Below, piece after piece: positions 1 through 5,126 of a DNA stretch of 5,126 nucleotides (the first letter of the stretch is position 1; each line of letters starts with the position of its first letter). Source of the DNA: an uncultured Lachnospiraceae bacterium (GTDB taxonomy: Bacteria; Bacillota_A; Clostridia; Lachnospirales; Lachnospiraceae); the NCBI GenBank assembly GCA_946630765.1, contig CAMOZF010000157.1:1-5126 (forward strand), written 5' to 3'. The notes beneath the pieces are model-generated. The model had not been told where the DNA came from. It did not search any database and saw only the letters and a list, made by a program, of their open reading frames with translations. Position numbers and translations under genes: made by a program.

Positions 1-1329
1 GCAGCAGGCACAACCGAACCATTTCTGCCGGACCGTCTGCCCATGCTTTTTCCTGCCGTCATTGTTGTCGGCCTCCGGGAAGACCTCTAAAGGATTCACG
101 TAGAAGAAGCTCTTGCCGTCGAGCGCGATGCCCGACAGGATGCCGTTATAAAGGCAGCGCTCCATGACGTCCGCGTATTCGGACTTCGGATTCATCTGCA
201 GCATTCTGCGTGCGAAGAACACGAGGCCGATCGCCGCACAGGACTCGGCATAGGCCGTGTCGTTCGGAAGATCAAAGGGGAAGCTGAAGGCTTCGCCGAT
301 CCTTGTGCCGCCGATCGAACCCGTCACATACATTTTCTCATGGACAACGCTGTGCCAGAGCTTTTCGCAGGCCTCGATCAGGGAAGGATCCTTACTGATC
401 CGCGCGATATCGGCCATTCCCGAATACAGGTAAACGGCGCGTACCGCGTGGCCGATCGCCTCGTCCTGCTCCCTGACCGGCAGATGCGCCTGGAAATAGG
501 CATAGGGAAGATCGCTGTTTTCATAACTGTGCGGCCGGTTGCCGTGCCCCTCGATATCGAAATAATGCGGCTGCTGCCCGCGTTCATCGATAAAGTACTC
601 CGAAAGCGTTAAAAAGCGTTTTTCCCCGGTCGCCTGATACAGCCTGACCAGCGCAAGCTCTGCGACCTCATGACCCGGATAGCCCCGCTTTTTGCCGTTT
701 TCCGGGCCGATTTTCTCAGAGATGTATTCCGCAAAGTTCATTGCGACCTGAAGGAGCACATCTTTCCCGGTCGCTTCATAGTAGGCGACCGCAGCCTCTG
801 TCAGATGTCCGAAGCAGTACAGCTCGTGATTGTCGCGAAGATTCGTGAACTCCCGGTCCCGGCCGTTCAGGATGTAGTAGGTGTCCAGATATCCGTCCTC
901 TGCCTGCGCACGCGCCACAAGGTCGATCGCTTCATCGCAGGTCTTCTCCAGTACGGGGTCCGGATGCTGCGTCAGCGAATAAGAGACCGCCTCGACCCAT
1001 TTGTAGAAGTCCGAATCCTGGAAGACGAAGCCGTAGAACTTATCGGGATCGGCTTCCTTCCCGTCCTCCGGAAGCACCTCGAAGCCGCGCTCCGTAAACA
1101 TGGGAGCCTTGAAATCCTTCTCGGTCCGTTTCCGTTCACGAAGCTTTGCGGCCGCGCGGAAATTGTGCATGGCGTAGCTTTTTGCGGCCTCCGGAATGCG
1201 GTCGTTCAGCGCCTCCCACTGATAGGGAATCACCTCCTGCCGAACGAGCTCGATCTTCTCTTTCCAGAATTCATCCGTTACCTGAATTTTCTTGAGATCC
1301 GCCGGGCGGATATCCGTTGTCTTTGTCAT
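1..1329 (-). CDS. GH127-family glycoside hydrolase, beta-L-arabinofuranosidase-like (3' partial)
   Basis: Reading the minus strand from ATG at 1329 gives 443 residues with no stop before the left edge. Characterised relatives such as Bifidobacterium longum HypBA1 have about 658 residues, so roughly a third is missing. Landmarks of HypBA1 are visible with the right spacing. H168 (NHELYCFGH) and H294 (GHAVRAVYL) correspond to its active-site histidines. E346 (GEAF) is the likely acid/base. E362 and C364 (AYAESCA) and the final C442-C443 (GCACC) correspond to its zinc ligands Glu338, Cys340, Cys417 and Cys418, the first of that cysteine pair being the nucleophile. HypBA1 removes beta-1,2-linked L-arabinofuranose from hydroxyproline-linked arabino-oligosaccharides. 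Other GH127 members act on different sugars, including aceric acid of rhamnogalacturonan II, so specificity is open. The start MTKTTDIRPADLKKIQVTD has no signal peptide, implying cytoplasmic action on imported oligosaccharides. ATG follows the dehydrogenase TAA with no gap, and its ribosome binding site lies in that gene's last codons. Confidence 0.92.
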   Translation of the reverse strand, partial: MTKTTDIRPADLKKIQVTDEFWKEKIELVRQEVIPYQWEALNDRIPEAAKSYAMHNFRAAAKLRERKRTEKDFKAPMFTERGFEVLPEDGKEADPDKFYGFVFQDSDFYKWVEAVSYSLTQHPDPVLEKTCDEAIDLVARAQAEDGYLDTYYILNGRDREFTNLRDNHELYCFGHLTEAAVAYYEATGKDVLLQVAMNFAEYISEKIGPENGKKRGYPGHEVAELALVRLYQATGEKRFLTLSEYFIDERGQQPHYFDIEGHGNRPHSYENSDLPYAYFQAHLPVREQDEAIGHAVRAVYLYSGMADIARISKDPSLIEACEKLWHSVVHEKMYVTGSIGGTRIGEAFSFPFDLPNDTAYAESCAAIGLVFFARRMLQMNPKSEYADVMERCLYNGILSGIALDGKSFFYVNPLEVFPEADNNDGRKKHGQTVRQKWFGCACC

Positions 1330-2376
1330 TTATTCTTCCTCCGGGTAGACAATCATCGCTTTTTTCGCGATCTCGCGGCGTTCAAGCTTCGAAAAAGCCT
1401 CCAGAATGTCCGCGAAATTATAATAATCCGAGATATAGTCCTTCAGATTGATCTTTCCTTCCTTCAGGAGCGCATTAATCTCGTCATTCACCGCGCCCTC
1501 CTCGACCTTGGAAGGAAATTGCTGGAATTGCAGCTGCCAGTTGTACGGCGCCTTCTCCCAGTTGATTTCCATCGAGTTCACCGGCGCAATGCCGTATACG
1601 CACATCTTACCCTGGTCGCAGACAAGCTCCATCGAGAGATTGATAAGATCCGTGATGCCGACCGCGTCCAGCACGAAGGGAACGCCCTCCGGGAAAATGC
1701 TTCGTACGCAGGCAACCGGGTCCTCGCTGCGGCTGTTGAAAGTATAGTCTGCACCGAGCATCTTTGCGTCCGCAAGCTTCTCATCGATGATGTCAAAGGC
1801 AATGATCGGCCCGATCTCAAGAAGCTTCATGAAGCGGATGAAGGTCAGTCCGACCGGTCCGCAGCCGAATATGACAACCGGGCTGCCTTTCTTCATGCCG
1901 AAGCGGTGAATGGAACTCAGAACCTCCCGAAGCGTCACGATCATCGCCGCATCCACGGGATCCACGCCCTCGGGGACCTTCGTCTGCGCATAGGCCGCTT
2001 CCGGCGCTTCTCCTTCCGGAAAAGCCGCAAGGTCATTGACTACCGCATACTCACTGTAGGCGCCCCAGTAGGATTTCAGGCCGCCGTAAACGGACGCGTC
2101 GGTATCCACAAAAGGCAGAAGCACATAATCTCCTTTTTTCAGCCCGACGACCTCAGATCCGGTCTCCACGACCTTTCCGACACCTTCATGCCCCAGCATC
2201 AGCGGGTACTCCGAAAGCGGCACGCCCTTGAATTTCTGATGGATCAGTTTGGCGTCGGTGCCGTTGCAGACGCCGCAGGCAACGGTTTTCACAAGCGCCT
2301 GCTTCGGTCCGTAGGATGGCTTCGGAACCTCCATGACCGCGAGCCGCCCGTCCTCCTGTACAACAAGTGTTTTCAT
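1330..2376 (-). CDS. Zinc-dependent medium-chain alcohol/polyol dehydrogenase
   Basis: The predicted product is a 348-residue medium-chain dehydrogenase of the threonine/sorbitol dehydrogenase type, a usual length. The N-terminal GroES-like domain carries the catalytic-zinc residues C37 (in CGVCNGTD) and H63-E64 (in GHEGVG), with E151 (TLREVL) as a further candidate. The Rossmann fold has GCGPVG at 171-176 and an acidic residue, D195, at the end of the second strand (IIAFDI). That acid usually means NAD+ rather than NADP+. The loop at about 88-111, which in many relatives holds four structural-zinc cysteines, has none here, so the enzyme probably binds only catalytic zinc. Likely reactions are polyol-to-ketose oxidation or oxidation of an aldose to a lactone; the substrate is not determinable. 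ATG at 2376 is supported by AAAGGAG 7 nt upstream. It follows the kinase by 41 nt, and its stop codon directly abuts the start of the GH127 gene. Confidence 0.9.
   Translation of the reverse strand: MKTLVVQEDGRLAVMEVPKPSYGPKQALVKTVACGVCNGTDAKLIHQKFKGVPLSEYPLMLGHEGVGKVVETGSEVVGLKKGDYVLLPFVDTDASVYGGLKSYWGAYSEYAVVNDLAAFPEGEAPEAAYAQTKVPEGVDPVDAAMIVTLREVLSSIHRFGMKKGSPVVIFGCGPVGLTFIRFMKLLEIGPIIAFDIIDEKLADAKMLGADYTFNSRSEDPVACVRSIFPEGVPFVLDAVGITDLINLSMELVCDQGKMCVYGIAPVNSMEINWEKAPYNWQLQFQQFPSKVEEGAVNDEINALLKEGKINLKDYISDYYNFADILEAFSKLERREIAKKAMIVYPEEE
1338..1342 (-). promoter_or_regulatory. Ribosome binding site of the GH127 gene, embedded in the dehydrogenase 3' end
   Basis: GGAGG spans the codons for the final Pro-Glu-Glu of the dehydrogenase and lies 8 nt before the GH127 ATG. 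The upstream stop TAA touches the ATG (TAAATG). Translation of the two genes is therefore probably coupled (inference from arrangement). Confidence 0.75.
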
Positions 2377-2383
2377 CCTGATA

Positions 2384-2390
2384 CTCCTTT
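2384..2390 (-). promoter_or_regulatory. Ribosome binding site of the zinc dehydrogenase
   Basis: AAAGGAG on the minus strand lies 7 nt before the ATG at 2376, inside the 41 nt gap after the kinase stop. That gap contains no convincing hairpin with a T-run and no recognisable promoter, so the dehydrogenase is probably co-transcribed with the kinase. Confidence 0.75.
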
Positions 2391-2417
2391 CTCACCGTGA
2401 CAGCCGATGAAAATTCT

Positions 2418-3926
2418 TTATCCTTCCGCGAAAAATGCCGCGGCCTGATACGCGCGTTCATAGCGCGGCAGAAGTTCCCTGTAGGTGCGCACGCGTTCCG
2501 GATCCGGCAGGATGCGTTTCTTTTCCCTGATAAAACGGGATACCGCCGAAAAGTCCGGGAAAATGCCCGCCCCGACGCCCGCAAGAATCGCGGCGCCCAT
2601 GGAGTTCGCATCCCTCGTGTTCTCCGGAACCGTAACGGGAATGCCGAAAAGGTCCGCAAAGATCTGCATCCAGAGGTCGTTTTTCGCGCCGCCGCCGATC
2701 GCCCGGATCTCCCGGATTTCCTTTCCCGGGTCGATGGCCGAAAGGCACAGCGAAAGATTCATCGCGATGCCTTCGAGTACGCTTCTTACAAGATCGGATC
2801 GTGTCGTCTTTCCGGATATCCCGAAGAATGCGCCGCGCACCTGTTCGTTCCATCTGGGCGCACGCTCTCCAAGAAGATGCGGCAGGAAAATCAGCCCGTT
2901 CGCACCGGGCGGCGACAGTCTCGCCTCCTCCGTGAGCAGCACGTAAACATCCTCTCCTGTTTTCTCGGAAATCAGCTGCTCACCGGTTCCGATAACCTCC
3001 TTAAACCAGTCGTAACTGCCGCAGGCATACTGCATCGTCGCATTCGGCGAATAAAGTCCGGGAACCGCATGCGCCCAGGTCACGCTTCGCATCCGATCAT
3101 CAAAAAGCGGTGCTTTTGCAGTCGTCGCCACCCAGGCGGAGGTCCCAAGACACAGGTACGCCGAGCCGGGTGAGACAGAACCCGCGCCGACATTTGCGGC
3201 GACGCCGTCTCCCGCGCCCATGACAACCTTCGTTCTCGTACTGAGCCCGGTACGCGCCGCCGCCTCTGCACTGACCGTCCCGACAACCGCCGTCGAATCA
3301 ACGATTTCAGGGAACTTCGCCCCATCGATGCCGGCGGCCTGAAGGATGCGCTCGGACCAGCAGCGTTTTTTCAGATCAAAGGCACCGGTCGAATTCGCAT
3401 CCGAGGGGTCCGTCACGAGTCTCCCTGTGAGCTTCAGGACAATGTAGTCCTTCGCATTCAGGAAGCAGCGCGCGCGTTCATAGTTTTCCGGCTCATGCTT
3501 TTTCAGCCACATCGCCTTCTGGAGGCTGTAGGAGGCGGTATTTCGATGGCCCACAATTGCGTAGAATTCTTCATCGGAGATCTTCGATCGCAGCTCCTCC
3601 GCCTCCGCCACGGCCCGCAGATCTGCCCAGATCAGGGAGCGCCGAAGCGGTTCTCCCTTGAGGTCCACAGGTAGGAGGCCGAGCATCTGTCCGGAAAAGC
3701 TGAGTGCCTCAATGTCTTCCGGGGACACGCCGCTTCCCAGGATCAGTTCCTTTGTCGTCTCGCAGAAGGCCTGCCACCAGTCGTTTCCGTCCTGTTCCGC
3801 GTATTCCTCCCGTTCCTGAAACAAAGGATAACTTCTGGTCACCGAAGCCAGCTGTTTTCCTTCCTCCGTAAATAGCGTTGCCTTATCGCCGGAGGTTCCC
3901 AGATCATGCGCCAACAGATATTTCAA
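2418..3926 (-). CDS. FGGY-family carbohydrate kinase, xylulokinase-like
   Basis: The predicted product is a 502-residue cytoplasmic ATP-dependent sugar kinase, a usual length for the FGGY family (about 480-520). The N-terminal phosphate-binding strand is MKYLLAHDLGTSGDKATLF (D8, G10, T11). The family signature around the catalytic base is GAGDGVAANVGAG, with D240 the likely base. LGTSAWV (260-266) and the adenosine-pocket motif IGGGAKNDLW (410-419) mark the C-terminal actin-like domain. The substrate loop reads SGQMLG (78-83), where xylulokinases such as E. coli XylB have QMH, followed by IWADLR (99-104). D-xylulose is therefore not assured as substrate; another ketose, polyol or deoxysugar is possible. 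I chose the TTG start at 3926 because GGAGG lies 8 nt upstream and the protein then begins with the family-typical MKYLLAHDLG. A GTG at 3935 would add three residues, but it overlaps that ribosome binding site. The gene sits between the aldolase fusion and the dehydrogenase, consistent with phosphorylating the sugar that the aldolase then cleaves (inference). Confidence 0.9.
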   Translation of the reverse strand: MKYLLAHDLGTSGDKATLFTEEGKQLASVTRSYPLFQEREEYAEQDGNDWWQAFCETTKELILGSGVSPEDIEALSFSGQMLGLLPVDLKGEPLRRSLIWADLRAVAEAEELRSKISDEEFYAIVGHRNTASYSLQKAMWLKKHEPENYERARCFLNAKDYIVLKLTGRLVTDPSDANSTGAFDLKKRCWSERILQAAGIDGAKFPEIVDSTAVVGTVSAEAAARTGLSTRTKVVMGAGDGVAANVGAGSVSPGSAYLCLGTSAWVATTAKAPLFDDRMRSVTWAHAVPGLYSPNATMQYACGSYDWFKEVIGTGEQLISEKTGEDVYVLLTEEARLSPPGANGLIFLPHLLGERAPRWNEQVRGAFFGISGKTTRSDLVRSVLEGIAMNLSLCLSAIDPGKEIREIRAIGGGAKNDLWMQIFADLFGIPVTVPENTRDANSMGAAILAGVGAGIFPDFSAVSRFIREKKRILPDPERVRTYRELLPRYERAYQAAAFFAEG

Positions 3927-3934
3927 GGCATTCA

Positions 3935-3939
3935 CCTCC
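3935..3939 (-). promoter_or_regulatory. Ribosome binding site of the FGGY kinase (decides the TTG start)
   Basis: On the minus strand GGAGG is followed by TGAATGCC and then TTG, an 8 nt spacing. The site overlaps the possible GTG start at 3935, which would have only a weak purine-rich stretch (GGAAGAG) upstream. This favours TTG at 3926 as the true start. Confidence 0.7.
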
Positions 3940-3959
3940 CGACTCTTCCCGTTGCAGCC

Positions 3960-5126
3960 TTATAAAAGGTCGATCTCACTCATCGTCGCCGGCATCTCAT
4001 GCGCGGTGTTGAATTTCGTCTCATCCGTCACAAGATCGAAGCAGCTCGCGATCAGACGTCCGTCCCAGATGATGGGTTCGCCGGGCTGATCCAGAGACCC
4101 GTCCAGGCCGTCACAGTCCGGTGACTGCGCAAGCCGCTGCACGCTCCGGTCCGGAAGCACCGCAACGATCGCGTTGTGGTTGAAATCCGCGATATAGAGA
4201 ATGCCTGTTTCTTCGTCCATGATCATGCCGTCAGTCGAATTCAGTTCCAGCGGATCTTTCGCGTAAAGTTCCCGCGAAACCATATCGCCCTTCTCGTCGA
4301 GCACGAACATTTCGACCTCGGCATCCCCGTAATTTCCGACAAAGAGTCTGTGCTTCCGGTCGATCTCGATCCCGTCGACGCCGTAGACGCAGACCGGGTT
4401 TTTCGTCACAAAGGTCGCGAAAATATACGACTCGTCCGCAAGGGTATTCGTGATCTCGATGTCTCTCGCATCGAGCGGGAAACGGTAGACGCAGCTCATC
4501 AGGCCTTCGTCGCAGGGCACCTTCGTCAGATAGCTCTGGGTGACGTACATATAGTCCCCGTAAATCTTCACGCCGTTCGGATGCTCCATGCCGCTTGCGA
4601 CCGTGTGCCACTCCTTGACGGAGCGGTCTTCGTTAAAGCTGACCTTGAGCATCCTGCCCTTGAAGGCGAGATCCTCGCGGCCGGACCAGCCCTGATTGTC
4701 GCAGATATACAGGTTCCAGTCCCTGTCAAAGCAGATGCCCATATTCCGTGCGATGCCGGTCTCCGGATGCACCGGTACGTCGAACCATTTCTGAATCTTC
4801 CTGTCCTTATCGATTCGGATCACGCAGCCGGACATCTGATCATCTGCGTAGTTCGGGCAGGACAGGATCAGGCTGCCGTCCCGGTCGATCGCCATGCTGT
4901 CCGGCGTGCAGACATATTCTTCAGGTAGCAGGGTGAACAGGCGGGGCGTCTTTCTTCTCTCTGCCTTCAGCTCCTCCATGATCTTTACACCCGCCGAAGT
5001 TCCGATGCGCTCCGCGCCGGCCTCAATCATCGCCTTGAAATCCGCCGCCGTGCGGATGCCGCCGGCCGCCTTGACCTTCACGAGATCGCCGACCGTCTCC
5101 TTCATGATCCGTACATCCTCCACCGT
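3960..5126 (-). CDS. DeoC-type aldolase C-terminus fused to SMP-30/gluconolactonase-like beta-propeller (5' partial)
   Basis: The frame is open to the right edge, so the N-terminus is missing and 388 residues are visible. I number from the ACG codon at 5126-5124. Residues 1-54 match the last strands of the DeoC TIM barrel. [13 protein letters not shown] is followed by VKAAGGIRT, where K19 corresponds to the second active-site lysine (Lys201 of E. coli DeoC), and then by the phosphate-binding RIGTSAG (40-46). The Schiff-base lysine and roughly 160 more residues would lie outside the window. Residues about 72-388 form a propeller with repeated D-x-x-(x)-L-(Y/F/I) blade turns near 81, 134, 256 and 304. 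Two expected SMP-30 metal ligands are visible: N184 in HPNGV and D251 in VDGIEID. The usual first-blade Glu appears replaced (TPDS, 74-77). Ten cysteines and no signal peptide suggest a cytoplasmic protein. Known DeoC enzymes cleave 2-deoxyribose-5-phosphate, and SMP-30 relatives hydrolyse aldonolactones; the combined role here is inference. The GTG at 5123 lies inside a conserved DeoC motif and is not the true start. The kinase gene follows after 33 nt. Confidence 0.85.
   Translation of the reverse strand, partial: TVEDVRIMKETVGDLVKVKAAGGIRTAADFKAMIEAGAERIGTSAGVKIMEELKAERRKTPRLFTLLPEEYVCTPDSMAIDRDGSLILSCPNYADDQMSGCVIRIDKDRKIQKWFDVPVHPETGIARNMGICFDRDWNLYICDNQGWSGREDLAFKGRMLKVSFNEDRSVKEWHTVASGMEHPNGVKIYGDYMYVTQSYLTKVPCDEGLMSCVYRFPLDARDIEITNTLADESYIFATFVTKNPVCVYGVDGIEIDRKHRLFVGNYGDAEVEMFVLDEKGDMVSRELYAKDPLELNSTDGMIMDEETGILYIADFNHNAIVAVLPDRSVQRLAQSPDCDGLDGSLDQPGEPIIWDGRLIASCFDLVTDETKFNTAHEMPATMSEIDLL

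Noticed and set aside
670..2400. A 576-residue open frame on the plus strand
   Set aside because: It lies antisense to the GH127 and dehydrogenase genes, which have clear family motifs and ribosome binding sites. Its translation is rich in Arg, His and Leu with no recognisable motif, as expected for a shadow frame of GC-rich genes.
2377..2417. Possible terminator or operator in the gap between kinase and dehydrogenase (TCACGGTGA palindrome)
   Set aside because: The palindrome has 4 bp arms around one base, too short for a hairpin, and no T-run follows. The gap mainly holds the ribosome binding site.
2397..3173. A 258-residue plus-strand open frame, and a second at 2485-2946
   Set aside because: Both are antisense to the FGGY kinase, with low-complexity Arg-rich translations and no family resemblance.
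4176..4928. A 250-residue plus-strand open frame
   Set aside because: It is antisense to the propeller domain. Its repetitive V/D/H/A composition mirrors the propeller codons, and it has no motif.
4977..4979. Internal ATG as a separate start for the propeller protein
   Set aside because: It lies inside the last DeoC helix, has only a weak upstream purine run, and would leave a non-propeller N-terminal tail of about 20 residues. Read-through as a fusion is simpler.
5121..5123. GTG as the start of the aldolase-propeller gene
   Set aside because: It encodes the Val of the conserved DeoC motif T-V-E-D-V-R, and the frame is open to the window edge. The real start lies outside.

Overview
The window is a stretch of bacterial chromosome or metagenomic contig carrying one tightly packed, minus-strand gene cluster for carbohydrate catabolism. 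The genes are GC-rich, translation signals are strong Shine-Dalgarno sites (GGAGG or AAAGGAG, 7-8 nt before the start), and intergenic gaps are 0-41 nt. Together with the protein types, this suggests a GC-rich member of the Bacillota (Clostridia, perhaps Lachnospiraceae-like) from a plant-fibre-rich habitat such as gut or rumen. The taxonomic guess is inference and is only moderately secure.

In transcription order (right to left) there are four genes. (1) 3960-5126 is the 3' part of an open frame that continues past the right edge. Its first ~54 visible residues are the C-terminal end of a DeoC-type (deoxyribose-phosphate) aldolase, and they run in frame into a ~315-residue SMP-30/gluconolactonase-like beta-propeller. 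(2) 2418-3926 is a complete FGGY carbohydrate kinase related to xylulokinases, most likely starting at TTG. (3) 1330-2376 is a complete medium-chain zinc-dependent alcohol/polyol dehydrogenase that lacks the usual structural-zinc cysteines. (4) 1-1329 is the N-terminal two thirds of a GH127 enzyme (beta-L-arabinofuranosidase family). It is cut by the left edge exactly at the cysteine pair that holds the expected nucleophile.

No signal peptides or membrane segments are visible, so all four products look cytoplasmic. A plausible reading is that an oligosaccharide or glycoside is imported by a transporter outside the window and cut inside the cell by the GH127 enzyme. The released sugar or a derivative is then oxidised by the dehydrogenase, phosphorylated by the kinase, and cleaved by the aldolase, with the propeller domain acting on a lactone. 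The order of steps and the actual sugar cannot be read from the sequence. This is not the standard araA/araB/araD set.

The most unusual item is the aldolase-propeller fusion. The rest is a recognisable family mix in an uncommon combination. I saw no RNA genes, mobile elements, CRISPR arrays, terminators or promoters, and no gap longer than 41 nt.
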